64,000 bases of DNA from Bradyrhizobium sp. CCBAU 51765 (GTDB lineage: Bacteria; Pseudomonadota; Alphaproteobacteria; Rhizobiales; Xanthobacteraceae), in assembly GCF_015291725.1 (NCBI RefSeq), contig NZ_CP030038.1:1911001-1975000 (forward strand). Direction: 5' to 3'. The position numbers and the translations under genes were made by a program. Of the stretch, positions 24,991 to 34,034 are shown piece after piece (the first letter of the stretch is position 1; each line of letters opens with the position of its first letter). Below the pieces are notes generated by a model. That model had not been told where the DNA came from, did not search any database, and saw only the letters and a list, made by a program, of their open reading frames with translations.

Positions 24991-25416
24991 CGTCTCTCCA
25001 GACGGTCGCGTTAATTCCTTTGATGTCGAGGGTGAGAAAGTCTCTTCTCGGCGGAAAAAATATGCAGCGGGTGACCGCTGTCAAGATGGTCGAAGCCGCA
25101 TTCGCCTCTCACCACTCGCGGCAGAGCAATCGCATCTGACTCTTGGGGCTGACCTTGAGCGCGCGCCTCGTCCTTCGAGACGACCGCTTCCAGCGGTCTC
25201 CTCGGGATGGGGCTGAGCAGCACTGTCTCCGTTGAAGCTGCTGCCACGCATTCCGCCCTCATCCTGAGGAGCCCGCCTAAAGCGGGCGTCTCGAAGGATG
25301 GCCCACAAGGAGCTCTATAGCCGGGTTCCGCCAGCGATTGCCTCTTGTCGGCCAGCAAGCGAACCTCGTGCGGCCATATTTGAGCAGGAGTGATTTCCCG
25401 AGAGGGAGGCGCTCCG
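24991..25416. other. Intergenic region with a palindromic repeat
   Basis: About 425 bases. Apart from repeat C at 25166-25306 and the short upstream regions of the flanking genes, I see no gene. Confidence 0.5.
25166..25306. repeat. Palindromic intergenic repeat C
   Basis: Two inverted arms of about 50 bases each. The left reads CCTCGTCCTTCGAGACGACC..., the right CCCTCATCCTGAGGAGCC...GTCTCGAAGGATGG; each arm also holds a small hairpin (CCGCTTCCAGCGG; CCCGCCTAAAGCGGG). This CATCCTGAGGAG element is a common dispersed repeat in this group. Confidence 0.8.
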
Positions 25417-25815
25417 ATGACCAAAGCTCTGATCACCGCTGTTGCAATACTGGCGTGCGTGCCGGCGAGCGCTTTCGCGCAGGAGCGCGCGGGCGATGCG
25501 GCGCTCGGCGCGGTGTCGGGCGCGGTCGTGCTGGGCCCGGTCGGCGCGGTCGCGGGAGCCCTGATCGGCTACACGGCCGGACCTTCGATCGCCCGCTCCT
25601 GGGGCATGAGAGGTTCGCAATCGGCAAGGCCTCGGCAGCCGCCGCGCCGCGCCGCCGCCACCGGCGGCCCGCCGCGCACGCGCGAGGTGATGGCAGCCAA
25701 CGGCCAGATGAGAGCTGCCGGCAATCCGGCACCGCAGGTCCAGGCTTCGCCGGTTCAAGCCGCGCCTGCCGCGCCGGTGCATTCCCCGGCACCCCCCGTT
25801 CAGGGATTCGACTGA
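25417..25815 (+). CDS. Exported glycine-zipper protein, unknown function
   Basis: 132 residues. A Sec signal peptide ends at AFAQ near residue 21. Residues 25-52 are a Gly/Ala/Val-rich run (ALGAVSGAVVLGPVGAVAGALIG) that resembles glycine-zipper segments of small outer-membrane or envelope proteins. The rest is Pro/Ala/Gln-rich and probably disordered. GAGAGGGAGG lies before the ATG. It stands alone and converges on the citrate lyase-like gene. Confidence 0.75.
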   Translation: MTKALITAVAILACVPASAFAQERAGDAALGAVSGAVVLGPVGAVAGALIGYTAGPSIARSWGMRGSQSARPRQPPRRAAATGGPPRTREVMAANGQMRAAGNPAPQVQASPVQAAPAAPVHSPAPPVQGFD

Positions 25816-25851
25816 GGCCGGCAGCCGGCCCGGCGCGGCTTGCGTCCCGCT

Positions 25852-26703
25852 CTAGGGTTGACCGAGAATCTTCTTCGCAGCACGAAGGTGCGGCTTGTCG
25901 ATCATCTGGCCGTCGAGCCGCAGCGTGCCGGAATCGGGATTGCTCGCGAACGCCGCGATCACCTTTTCCGCCCAATTGCGCTCGGCATCCGTTGGCGCGA
26001 AGGCCGCGTTGACGATGTCGACGTGCTTGGGATGGATCAGCGCCTTTGCGGAGAAGCCGTCGCGCCGCGCCGCGCGCGTCTCGGCTTCGAGGCCCGCGAG
26101 ATTATCGATGTCGGTGTAGACCGTGTCGATCGGCGCGACCTCGGCTGCGGCTGCGGCCATCAGGCAGAGATCGCGCGCCAGGCGATAGGGGCTGTGGAAG
26201 ACGCCGCCGCTGGCTTTCTCGGTGGCGCCGAGCGAGGCGGAGAGATCCTCGGCGCCCCACATCAGGCCGGCAAGGCGAGAGGAGCAGCCCTTGTAGCTGC
26301 CGAGCCCGAAGATCGAGCCGGCGGTTTCGGTCGCGACGCAGACGATGCGGGTGGTGCCGACCGCAATGCCGGATGCCGCCTCAAGAGCTTCGAGCCAGGT
26401 CGCGACCTGCCGCACGTCGTCGCCGCCCTGCGATTTCGGCAGCACGATGCCGTCGGGCCTGCCCGGCATCACCGCGGCGAGATCGGCCAGCGTCATGCCG
26501 GTGTCGAGCGCGTTGACCCGGACATAGAGCTGATGCGGGCCGGGGCGGCTCTTCAGCATCTGAAGCGTCAACCCGCGTGCCTCCGCTTTCTTCTCGGTGA
26601 CGACGGAATCCTCGAGATCGATGATCAGCGCGTCGGCATTGCCTTCGCTCGCCTTTTCGAATTTGCGCGGGGAATCGCCCGGCACGAACAGCATCGAACG
26701 CAT
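25852..26703 (-). CDS. HpcH/HpaI aldolase/citrate lyase-like protein (CitE family)
   Basis: 283 residues starting MRSMLFVPGDSPRKFEKA, the typical CitE/malyl-CoA lyase opening. Catalytic and Mg motifs are seen in IIDLEDSV, VLPKSQGG and CVATETAG. Relatives cleave citryl-CoA, malyl-CoA or beta-methylmalyl-CoA. It follows the MaoC dehydratase gene, whose stop overlaps its ATG (ATGA). A MaoC hydratase next to a malyl-CoA lyase-type enzyme recalls mesaconyl-CoA/methylmalyl-CoA chemistry, though the full pathway is not here. Confidence 0.9.
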   Translation of the reverse strand: MRSMLFVPGDSPRKFEKASEGNADALIIDLEDSVVTEKKAEARGLTLQMLKSRPGPHQLYVRVNALDTGMTLADLAAVMPGRPDGIVLPKSQGGDDVRQVATWLEALEAASGIAVGTTRIVCVATETAGSIFGLGSYKGCSSRLAGLMWGAEDLSASLGATEKASGGVFHSPYRLARDLCLMAAAAAEVAPIDTVYTDIDNLAGLEAETRAARRDGFSAKALIHPKHVDIVNAAFAPTDAERNWAEKVIAAFASNPDSGTLRLDGQMIDKPHLRAAKKILGQP

Positions 26704-27155
26704 CAGACCGGCCTCTTGTGCATCATCGCCATGCGGCGGCATTTGCCGACGATCTCGTCGTTCTGGTTCAAGGCATGGTGCTCGAACTCGACGATGCCGG
26801 CCTTGGGCCGCGATTTGGAGTCCCGCACCGAGAGCACCTTTGTCGTGGCCCGCAACGTGTCGCCATGGAAGACCGGCTTTGGAAAGGTGACGTCGGTCAT
26901 GCCGAGATTGGCGACGGTCGTCCCCAGGGTCGTATCATAGACCGTCATGCCGATCATGATGCCGAGGGTGTAAAGGCTGTTGAAAATGCGCTGGCCGAAC
27001 TCGGTCTTCTCGGCGAAATGCGCGTCGATGTGGAGCGGCTGCGGGTTGAGCGTCAGCAGGCTGAACATGGTGTTGTCCATCTCCGTGACGGTCCGGGTCA
27101 GGGGATGCCTGAACTCCTGGCCCACGGAAAAGTCTTCGAAATAAAGTCCGGCCAT
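26703..27155 (-). CDS. MaoC-like (R)-specific dehydratase/hydratase
   Basis: 150 residues. The start MAGLYFEDFSVGQEFRHPL and the hot-dog fold motif around PLHIDAHFAEKTEFGQ (Asp-x4-His type catalytic pair) identify a MaoC hydratase. Such enzymes hydrate enoyl-CoA or mesaconyl-CoA. GGGAGG sits upstream of the ATG at 27153-27155. It is the first gene of a two-gene unit with the CitE-like lyase and is divergent from the acyl-CoA dehydrogenase. Confidence 0.9.
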   Translation of the reverse strand: MAGLYFEDFSVGQEFRHPLTRTVTEMDNTMFSLLTLNPQPLHIDAHFAEKTEFGQRIFNSLYTLGIMIGMTVYDTTLGTTVANLGMTDVTFPKPVFHGDTLRATTKVLSVRDSKSRPKAGIVEFEHHALNQNDEIVGKCRRMAMMHKRPV

Positions 27156-27382
27156 CGCGGTTTCCTCCCTGCGAAATAACGGCGCGCGCATACCTTCGCG
27201 CCGCATGACCCCATGCATGTTAGACACAGTTGATCGCCAATTTCACGTATCTGTACCCGGTTTTTCGAGCTAAAGAACGCAGGCGAGGCGTCAGGGCGCA
27301 GCAAGCGGCCACGGCCTTTGCGTGAGGAACGCGAAAGAAGGGAGATGGCGCGGTCGCGGCTCCCGAGAAGGAGATCGAGGAC

Positions 27383-28549
27383 ATGGATTTCGCGCTCACC
27401 GATCAGCAGGAAGCCATACGCGACGCCGTCGCCAAGATCTGCGAGGGCTTTCCCGACGCATACTGGCTGAAGAAGGATCACGACGGCGGCTTCCCGCACG
27501 ACTTCCACAAGGCGCTGGCGGACGCCGGCTGGCTCGGCATCTGCGTGCCGGAAGAATATGGCGGCTCCGGGCTCGGCATCACCGAAGCCGCGGTCATGAT
27601 GCGCACCATCGCGGAGTCGGGTGCCGGCATGTCCGGCGCCTCCGCGGTGCACATCAACGTGTTCGGCCTCAATCCGGTCGTCGTGTTCGGCACGGAAGAA
27701 CAGCGCAGGCGCATGCTGCCGCCGATGGTCGAGGGCCGCGAGAAGGCCTGCTTCGCCGTGACCGAGCCCAACACCGGCCTCAACACCACGCAGCTCAAGA
27801 CCCGTGCGGTCGCCAAGAACGACCGCTACATCGTCAACGGCCAGAAGGTGTGGATCTCGACCGCGCAGGTCGCGCATAAGATCCTGCTGCTGGCGCGCAC
27901 CACGCCGCTCGAAGAGGTGCGCTCGCCGACCCACGGCCTCAGCCTGTTCTATACCGATTTCGACCGCAACAGGATCAAGGTCCACGAGATCGAGAAGATG
28001 GGCCGCAAGATCGTCGACTCCAACGAGCTGTTCTTCGAGGACTTTGAAATTCCGATGGAGGACCGTATCGGCGAGGAAGGCAAGGGCTTCGAGTACATCC
28101 TCGAAGGCATGAATCCCGAGCGCATCCTGATTGCCGCGGAGGCGGTGGGCCTCGGCAAGCTCGCGCTGTCGCGCGCCACCGAATACGCCAAGACCCGCAT
28201 CGTGTTCAATCGCCCGATCGGCAAGAACCAGGGCATCCAGCATCCGCTCGCAGTGAACTGGGTCGAGCTCGAGGCCGCCTGGCTGATGGTGATGTCGGCG
28301 GCGTGGCAATACGACAAGGGCATGCCGTGCGGCGCCGCCGCCAATGCCGCGAAATATCTCGCAGGCGAAGCGGGCTTCTCGGCCTGCGAGCAGGCTGTGA
28401 TGACCCATGGCGGCTTCGGCTATGCCAAGGAATTCCACGTCGAGCGCTACTTGCGCGAAGTGCTGATCCCGCGCATCGCGCCGGTCAGCCCGCAGCTCGC
28501 GCTCAGCTTCATCGCGGAAAAGGTGCTGGGGCTCGCGAAGTCGTACTGA
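27383..28549 (+). CDS. Acyl-CoA dehydrogenase
   Basis: 388 residues with the three ACAD domains: helical N-term, beta domain with CFAVTEPNTGLNTT and WISTAQVAH, and helical C-term with GGFGYAKEFHVERYLR. The usual C-terminal catalytic Glu (YEGT) is absent; the segment reads RIAPVSPQL. A Glu on the helix in NPERILIA (E246) sits where isovaleryl-CoA dehydrogenase carries its base, so catalysis probably uses that residue. It oxidises an acyl-CoA to enoyl-CoA with FAD. Divergent from the MaoC/CitE pair, with GAAGGAGATCGAGG upstream. Confidence 0.93.
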   Translation: MDFALTDQQEAIRDAVAKICEGFPDAYWLKKDHDGGFPHDFHKALADAGWLGICVPEEYGGSGLGITEAAVMMRTIAESGAGMSGASAVHINVFGLNPVVVFGTEEQRRRMLPPMVEGREKACFAVTEPNTGLNTTQLKTRAVAKNDRYIVNGQKVWISTAQVAHKILLLARTTPLEEVRSPTHGLSLFYTDFDRNRIKVHEIEKMGRKIVDSNELFFEDFEIPMEDRIGEEGKGFEYILEGMNPERILIAAEAVGLGKLALSRATEYAKTRIVFNRPIGKNQGIQHPLAVNWVELEAAWLMVMSAAWQYDKGMPCGAAANAAKYLAGEAGFSACEQAVMTHGGFGYAKEFHVERYLREVLIPRIAPVSPQLALSFIAEKVLGLAKSY

Positions 28550-28594
28550 AGCATGATGGGTCGAGGCTTGCTCGCTGCAACGTTGGAAGTGCAC

Positions 28595-28741
28595 TCCCTC
28601 TCCCGCTTGCGGGAGAGGGTTGGGGAGAGGGTGTCTCCCCAATGGGACCGATCCCCAAGAGGAGAAAGCCCTCTCCCGGCGCGTGGGGCGATGCTTCGCA
28701 TCGCCCGGAACGCGCCGACCTCTCCCGCAGGCGGGAGAGGT
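28595..28741. repeat. Palindromic intergenic repeat D
   Basis: Outer arms CCCTCTCCCGCTTGCGGGAGAGGG and CCTCTCCCGCAGGCGGGAGAGG are each hairpins and mirror one another around an internal GGGCGATGCTTCGCATCGCCC hairpin. It fills most of the gap between the convergent dehydrogenase and ligase genes. Confidence 0.85.
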
Positions 28742-28799
28742 GAACCACACGCGGCAATCGCTTCAGCCTGACAGCATTCCGCTCTAGAGCGATTTCAGC

Positions 28800-30371
28800 C
28801 TATTCGGCAGCGATCCGATCCATCGCCATGGCACGGAGCCTGGCGCGCTGGATCTTGACGCCGTTGGCGCTGTCGGTGACGGGGAAGGCTTCCACGACAT
28901 AGATCCGCGCCGGCACCTTGTAGCCGGCGAGCCGCTCGCGCAGACGCGCCGTGAGTGCATCCTGCTGCGGCGGCTCCCCTGCCGGGATCACGAAGGCGAC
29001 GCAGCGCGCCTGGCCCTTCAGATCGACGGCAACCACCTGGGCGTCGGCAACGCCGGTGCACGATTTGAGCTCGTCCTCGATCTCGCCCGGCCCGACGAGG
29101 AAGCCGCCGAGACGCATCGCGTCGCCGGCGCGCGTCTCGTAGACGAAGGAGCCGTCGCCGCGCAGCCGGCCGACGTCGCCGGTGCGGAAGAACCCGTCTG
29201 CGGTGATCGCATTGCGCGTCGCCTCCGGATTGTTGAAATAGCCGAGGAAGCGTGACGGCGCGCTGATCTCGATCTCGCCGGAAGTGCCGAACGACGCAAG
29301 CTCGCCGGTCTCGGTGTCGCGCACGCGCACCTTCGCATCAAGCGACATCGGCCAGCCGCCGCCCTCGATGCGGTCGGCGAAGGCATCGTCGCGGCGGGCG
29401 ATCGAGAACAAGGCCTGGACCTCGCTCGAGCCGTAGAGGCCATAGAGTGGCATGCCGCGCGCTTCAGCCTCCGCGGCCAGCTCGCGCCAGCCGGGCTGGA
29501 ACGCGGCGAAGCCGCAGACCTCGAGATTTGGAAACGGGCGTGGCGCATCGGTGAGGGCGAGGATGCGGCGGAACATCTCGTCCGAGCCGAAAGAGTGCGT
29601 GATCCTGCGCTCACCAAGAATCTTCAGGGCCGGCGCGGCCTCGAAGGCGTCGAGTACATGGATAGTGGCGCCGGCCGCGATGAAGCCGAGCAGGCTGGTC
29701 ATGCCGAACGTGCCGCAGAACGGCAGCATGGCCAGCAGCGAATGACGCTGGTGATCGAGCCGGAGCGCATGGGCGACAGAGGCGGCGTGCGTCGCCAGCG
29801 TCCGCTGCGAATGTGCGACGAGCTTCGGTCCCTTGGTCGTGCCTGATGTCGTGTAGAGCAGCACCGGCAGGTCGACGTCGCCTTGAACAGGCGGAGCCGG
29901 CGGACAGGACTTGTCGAAGGCATCGAACCGCACGCAGGGCCAGTGCGCCGGGATCGCATCCGCGCCGACCACGGCGAGCTTTTGCAGCGCGGGCACCTCG
30001 GCCTTGGCGATATCGGCGAGGATGGCGGCGAAGTCGATCGCGCGGAAAGCGGCCTCGACCACCATCAGCCTGGCCCCGGACACCTTGAGCAGGTGCGCGA
30101 CTTCCGCGCTGCGGTAGCGCGTATTGACGGCGGCGACGACCGCGCCGAGCCGTGCGGCGGCGAACAGCAGTGTCAGCCATTCGACGCGGTTGACCAGCCA
30201 GACCGCGACGACGTCGCCCTTGCCGATGCCTTGGGCCGCAAGCCAGGCGGCGGTCTGCTCGACCTTCGTCGAGAATTCCGCGCGAGAGACGGGTCTACCG
30301 TCGAATACCAGGGCGGGATCGGCGGCCTCGGTCCGGATCAGCGATTGCAGCGAAAAATCGTTGGCGCTCAT
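28800..30371 (-). CDS. AMP-dependent acyl-CoA synthetase/ligase
   Basis: 523 residues of the ANL adenylating family. The P-loop is YTTSGTTKGPKL, the middle motif GLYGSSEV, the hinge TGDVGRL with D, and the C-terminal catalytic Lys lies in ANGVKIQRARL. It activates a carboxylic acid to acyl-CoA in two steps. The substrate is open; the nearby dehydrogenase, MaoC and crotonase genes suggest a short- or medium-chain acid feeding beta-oxidation-like chemistry. No good ribosome site is seen before the ATG at 30369-30371. Confidence 0.92.
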   Translation of the reverse strand: MSANDFSLQSLIRTEAADPALVFDGRPVSRAEFSTKVEQTAAWLAAQGIGKGDVVAVWLVNRVEWLTLLFAAARLGAVVAAVNTRYRSAEVAHLLKVSGARLMVVEAAFRAIDFAAILADIAKAEVPALQKLAVVGADAIPAHWPCVRFDAFDKSCPPAPPVQGDVDLPVLLYTTSGTTKGPKLVAHSQRTLATHAASVAHALRLDHQRHSLLAMLPFCGTFGMTSLLGFIAAGATIHVLDAFEAAPALKILGERRITHSFGSDEMFRRILALTDAPRPFPNLEVCGFAAFQPGWRELAAEAEARGMPLYGLYGSSEVQALFSIARRDDAFADRIEGGGWPMSLDAKVRVRDTETGELASFGTSGEIEISAPSRFLGYFNNPEATRNAITADGFFRTGDVGRLRGDGSFVYETRAGDAMRLGGFLVGPGEIEDELKSCTGVADAQVVAVDLKGQARCVAFVIPAGEPPQQDALTARLRERLAGYKVPARIYVVEAFPVTDSANGVKIQRARLRAMAMDRIAAE

Positions 30372-30404
30372 GGCAATCGGAGTAGCCCGATCGCGCGAGG
30401 CTGT

Positions 30405-31040
30405 CTACTTGGTGCCGAACATCCGGTCGCCGGCATCGCCCAGACCCGGCACGATGTAGCCGTGGTCGTTGAGCCGCTCGTCGATCGCGGCGGTCCAGAT
30501 CGGCACGTCGCCATGCTCGCTCTGAAACTGGGCGATGCCCTCGGGCGCGGCCAGAAGACAGACGAAACGGATGTCGCGGGCGCCACGCGCCTTGAGCAGG
30601 GAGGCGCCGGCGCAGGCCGAGTTGCCGGTCGCCAGCATCGGGTCCATCAGGATCACGGTGCGGTCGGACAGGTCCTGCGGCGCCTTGAAGTAATATTCCA
30701 CGGCCTGCAACGTCTCGGGGTCGCGGTAGAGCCCGATATGGGCGATGCGCGCCGAAGGCATCAAGGCGAGCATTCCGTCGAGGAAGCCGACGCCGGCACG
30801 CAGGATCGGCGCCAGCGTGAGCTTCTTGCCGGCGATCTTCGGCGCCCGCATCGGCGCGATCGGCGTCTCGATCTCGACCAGCTCCAGCGGCAGGTCGCGC
30901 GTCACCTCGTAGCAGAGCAGCATCCCGATCTCGTTCAGGATCTCGCGAAAGCTCTTGGTCGAGCGGTCCTTCTCCCGCATCAGGGAGAGCTTGTGCTGGA
31001 CCAGGGGGTGGTTGACGACGTTGACGTTGCCAGTGCTCAT
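30405..31040 (-). CDS. upp: Uracil phosphoribosyltransferase
   Basis: 211 residues, the usual length. The opening [16 protein letters not shown], the [12 protein letters not shown] loop and the PRPP motif [13 protein letters not shown] are diagnostic. It makes UMP from uracil and PRPP in pyrimidine salvage. The C-terminal [14 protein letters not shown] is intact. It lies between acyl-CoA genes with no other nucleotide gene near, so the placement is probably incidental. Confidence 0.97.
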   Translation of the reverse strand: MSTGNVNVVNHPLVQHKLSLMREKDRSTKSFREILNEIGMLLCYEVTRDLPLELVEIETPIAPMRAPKIAGKKLTLAPILRAGVGFLDGMLALMPSARIAHIGLYRDPETLQAVEYYFKAPQDLSDRTVILMDPMLATGNSACAGASLLKARGARDIRFVCLLAAPEGIAQFQSEHGDVPIWTAAIDERLNDHGYIVPGLGDAGDRMFGTK

Positions 31041-31109
31041 GAAACCGCTCTACACCGTTCCATGAAATTGCGCCAGATCGCGCGGGCCTTTTCCCGCGGG
31101 ATGGCGGCC

Positions 31110-31850
31110 TCACCCGGGCAGTGCGACCGCGCTGCGCGCGCGGTTGCTTGCCTCATAGGCAGCCATCGTCAGTTCGCGGTCGATTGCTGCGCGCATGGCG
31201 TCCATGGCTCCCTGGCGCAGGCGCCGCTTTGCGGTGGCATGCGATGGCTTGTGGATGGCCCGCAAGCCGGTGATGATCGTCTCGATCGTGGTGTCGACCA
31301 TCTCCGGTGCAACCACGCGGTCGAGAAACCCGGCCGCCTGCGCCTCTTCGGGCTCGTACATCTCGCCCAGCGTGGCGGTACGGCTGAGCCAAGCCGGATG
31401 CAGCCGGCTGCGCGCGAGCTCGATGGCAAAGCTGGGTGGCGCGATGCCGATCGCCACCTCGTTCAGCCCCATGCGATGCGGTCCGCGCGCGCCGAGCCTG
31501 ACGTCGCAGGCAAGCAGCAGGAACGTCCCCATCGGATAAGCATGGCCCTCCATCACGCCGATGGTTGGATGCGGAAACGACATCAGCCGCAGCGCGAGCT
31601 CGGCGCCGGCCCGGACCATCTCGAGGCTCCTGGCGGCATCGCCCGAGGCGAACACTTTCAGATCGAACCCCGCGGAAAAGATGCTGGGCCGGCCCGAGCG
31701 CAGCACCACGATTTCCGCCTCCGTCTCGGCGCGATCGAAGGCGGCGCCGATCTCGCCCAGCATCGCGGCCGACATCACGTTGACCTTGCCGTCGTCGAGC
31801 CCGATCCGCGCCACGCCGTCGTTCAGCTCATAGGTCACTTTCGCAGGCAT
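31110..31850 (-). CDS. Enoyl-CoA hydratase/isomerase family protein
   Basis: 246 residues with the crotonase fold. The oxyanion-hole strand is FSAGFDLKVF and the second half-site GHAYPMGTFLLLACD; a Glu in GLNEVAIG is the likely catalytic base. One of the two glutamates of classical crotonase is not evident, so it may be a hydratase, isomerase or thioesterase-like member. GGGAGAGG precedes the ATG. It is divergent from the TetR gene at 31936, which probably regulates it. Confidence 0.9.
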   Translation of the reverse strand: MPAKVTYELNDGVARIGLDDGKVNVMSAAMLGEIGAAFDRAETEAEIVVLRSGRPSIFSAGFDLKVFASGDAARSLEMVRAGAELALRLMSFPHPTIGVMEGHAYPMGTFLLLACDVRLGARGPHRMGLNEVAIGIAPPSFAIELARSRLHPAWLSRTATLGEMYEPEEAQAAGFLDRVVAPEMVDTTIETIITGLRAIHKPSHATAKRRLRQGAMDAMRAAIDRELTMAAYEASNRARSAVALPG

Positions 31851-31935
31851 CTGCCTCTCCCGTCAATTGTCATGCCTTGACTGTCGGAGGCTGATGTAGA
31901 CCATTCAATATAATTCCAGACTGGAGGAGAGCGCC

Positions 31936-32517
31936 ATGCCGGCCGTGCCGAAGCACCGTCAGCCCATCATCAATGCCGCGGTGACGCTATTCCGGCGCCA
32001 GGGATTTGCTCGCACCGGCCTCAACGACATCGTCGACGTCAGCGGCGCGCCGAAAGGGTCGCTCTACCATTACTTTCCGGACGGAAAATCCTCGATCGCG
32101 GTGGCGGCGGTGGAGGAGGCGGGCCGCCGCGTCGCGGCGACGGTCACCGCGCTCGCGGCAGAGTGCGGGTCGACCGGCGAGCTCTTGCGCGCGCATGCGA
32201 GACTGCTGGCAGGCTGGATGCAGGGCTCCGGCTTCCGCAACGGCTGCCCGATCACGACCGTGCTGCTCGAGCTTGCACCGCGCGAGCGCGCCGTCTCGGA
32301 AGCCGGCCGCAAGGCCTATGCGGCGCGGCTATCGATCCTGCGTGACAAGCTGGTCGCCGATGGGTTTGCCAGGCCGCGGGCGGAGGCGCTGGCCGTGCTC
32401 TGCACGTCGGCGCTTCAGGGCGCGCTGATCCAGGCCCGCGTCGAGCGCAGCGGCCGGCCCATCGAGGTCGCCGCGTCGGAGCTGGCGCGACTGATCGAGG
32501 CGGAGGTGAGGAGCTAG
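31936..32517 (+). CDS. TetR/AcrR-family regulator (LmrA/YxaF-like)
   Basis: 193 residues. N-terminal helix-turn-helix: AAVTLFRRQGFARTGLNDIVDVSGAPKGSLYHYF, here read as two adjacent helices with the conserved G-x-LYHYF end. The C-terminal domain belongs to the YxaF/LmrA type (GWMQGSGFRNGCPI). Such repressors respond to small lipophilic ligands. It is divergent from the enoyl-CoA hydratase, with an AT-rich spot at 31905-31920 between them as the likely promoter/operator, but I see no clean palindrome there. Confidence 0.9.
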   Translation: MPAVPKHRQPIINAAVTLFRRQGFARTGLNDIVDVSGAPKGSLYHYFPDGKSSIAVAAVEEAGRRVAATVTALAAECGSTGELLRAHARLLAGWMQGSGFRNGCPITTVLLELAPRERAVSEAGRKAYAARLSILRDKLVADGFARPRAEALAVLCTSALQGALIQARVERSGRPIEVAASELARLIEAEVRS

Positions 32518-32520
32518 CCG

Positions 32521-32703
32521 TCACCTCGCAAGGCACAGGATTGCTATCCTCAACGCGATCAGCGCGGTGAGCACGCTGCCCATCGAGAGCAGGCCAAGTG
32601 CCTCGAGCGCGATGCGCTTGAGCAGGGTCCTGCGCGCTTCGGAGATGCGCACCGTGCGTTCGGCCCCGAAGTTCCGGCCGAATTCGTGTGTCAGGATCGA
32701 CAT
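32521..32703 (-). CDS. 60-residue single-pass membrane protein, unknown function
   Basis: A 60-residue frame beginning MSILTHEFGRNFGAERTVR. The first 30 residues are polar and basic; about residues 34-58 (EALGLLSMGSVLTALIALRIAIL) form one membrane helix near the C-terminus. AAGGAC lies before the ATG at 32701-32703. The orderly topology supports a real gene; the function is unknown. Confidence 0.5.
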   Translation of the reverse strand: MSILTHEFGRNFGAERTVRISEARRTLLKRIALEALGLLSMGSVLTALIALRIAILCLAR

Positions 32704-32837
32704 CGTGGAAGTCCTTGTCCTTGGCGCGACAAGAGGGCCGCGCCAGTCTGACCCTGATGATGTCGATCGTTGCATAGGATTGCGAGATGGGCGCCGGCAT
32801 GCCCGCATAGGAATGTCATAATGAACGGTCCCGCCAA

Positions 32838-33755
32838 TCACGCTCCGACGCTGTCGATCAGTTCCTCGTCGGCGATCGCCGCGAATGCGCGCACCATGTT
32901 TCTCTGCGCGGCCGCGTCCAGCGGCACGATCGGAAGCCTGGTGGCGGGCGACATCAGGCCAAGGACGCTGAGCGCGCATTTGAGCGCGGCCGGACTCTCC
33001 CGGGACAGGCAGGTGATGAGCGGGATCAGGCGCTTGTGCAGATAACGGGCGGATTGCAGCCGGCCCTGCCTGACGTGCGAGAAGATCGTGCGACAGAGAT
33101 CCGGCGCGATGTTGGCGACTTCCGAGATCGCGCCGTCGCCGCCATCCGCAATGAAACCGAATGCGGTGGTGTCGTCGCCGGAGAGACAGCGAAAACTCGC
33201 CGGCAAATTGCGGGACAGCCGCATCGGACGGGTGATGTCACCGCTCCCATCGCGCAGGCCGACGAACTGGCGGGACTCGACCAGACGCAGAAGCGTCTCG
33301 TCGGCGAGCGGGCGCAGCGTGCGGGAGGGATTGTCGTGCAGGATCACGGGCAGTCCGATCGCACCGGCGATGGTGCGGAAATGCGCGAGCATGCCTTCCT
33401 GCATCGGCTTGTTGTAGGCGGGCACGACCGACATGACGGCATCGGCGCCGGCCGCCTCCGCGCGCCGCGCAAGCTCGATGGCGTGGCTGGTTGCGTTGGA
33501 TACCGCGCCTGCGATGACCCGCACGCGGCCGCGGGCGACGTCGACCGCGGTGCGGATGACGAGCTCCTGCTCGGCCGGCGAGAGCGTCGGCGCTTCCCCG
33601 GCCGTCTCGCAGACCACGATGGCGGGAACGCCGGCCGCGACCTGCCGCTCGCACAGTGCGGTGAATGCCTCGAGATCGATCGCATCTGCCGCGTCGAACG
33701 GGGTCGGCACGTCAGGAATGAACCCGGTGAACCAGGCGGCGGGAGGGATGAGCAT
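32838..33755 (-). CDS. DapA-family protein lacking the Schiff-base lysine
   Basis: 305 residues with the whole DHDPS/NAL TIM-barrel layout: TPFDAADAIDLEAF, the GE loop, AYNKPMQEG, LHDNPSRT and GLRDGSGD. In DHDPS the Schiff-base lysine lies in GIKEATG; here that position is R168. The proton-relay tyrosine of LYNVPSRT is H140, and the second threonine of GTTGES is A52. Tyr in YNKP is kept. Normal class I aldolase chemistry therefore looks impossible; the protein may bind a keto acid, use another mechanism, or be a regulator. It is followed by small unrelated genes. Family call is firm, activity is not. Confidence 0.88.
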   Translation of the reverse strand: MLIPPAAWFTGFIPDVPTPFDAADAIDLEAFTALCERQVAAGVPAIVVCETAGEAPTLSPAEQELVIRTAVDVARGRVRVIAGAVSNATSHAIELARRAEAAGADAVMSVVPAYNKPMQEGMLAHFRTIAGAIGLPVILHDNPSRTLRPLADETLLRLVESRQFVGLRDGSGDITRPMRLSRNLPASFRCLSGDDTTAFGFIADGGDGAISEVANIAPDLCRTIFSHVRQGRLQSARYLHKRLIPLITCLSRESPAALKCALSVLGLMSPATRLPIVPLDAAAQRNMVRAFAAIADEELIDSVGA

Positions 33756-33779
33756 TGGTTTTCCCCTGCTGGCGCCGGC

Positions 33780-34034
33780 TCAGGCGGCGTGCGGCGCGAC
33801 GGTGGTGTTGGGGCGCTTGCCCATGTCGAGCTCGATCTCGCGCGGCAGCTCGACGATGGTTTCGGGATGCTGTCCGTTCTCGAACAGCGCATATTTGATC
33901 GCCTGGGCGCGGCTGACGAACAGGCCGCCATAGAGGCCGTTCTGCTCCTGAGCGACCCATTGTCCGCGGCGATTGCGGCCGATGAAGACGATGGTCGAGG
34001 GCGAGCTGCACGAGGGAGGTTCGACGAGTTTCAC
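33780..34034 (-). CDS. 84-residue conserved rhizobial protein, unknown function
   Basis: 84 residues read from a GTG start with AAGGA upstream. The core IVFIGRNRRGQWVAQEQNG and the following GGLFVSRAQAIKYALFENG look like a small alpha/beta domain of the DUF2188 kind (short proteins with RDGxWxV strands followed by a helix). It is soluble. It lies 24 bases upstream of the DapA-like gene on the same strand and may be cotranscribed with it. Confidence 0.65.
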   Translation of the reverse strand: MKLVEPPSCSSPSTIVFIGRNRRGQWVAQEQNGLYGGLFVSRAQAIKYALFENGQHPETIVELPREIELDMGKRPNTTVAPHAA

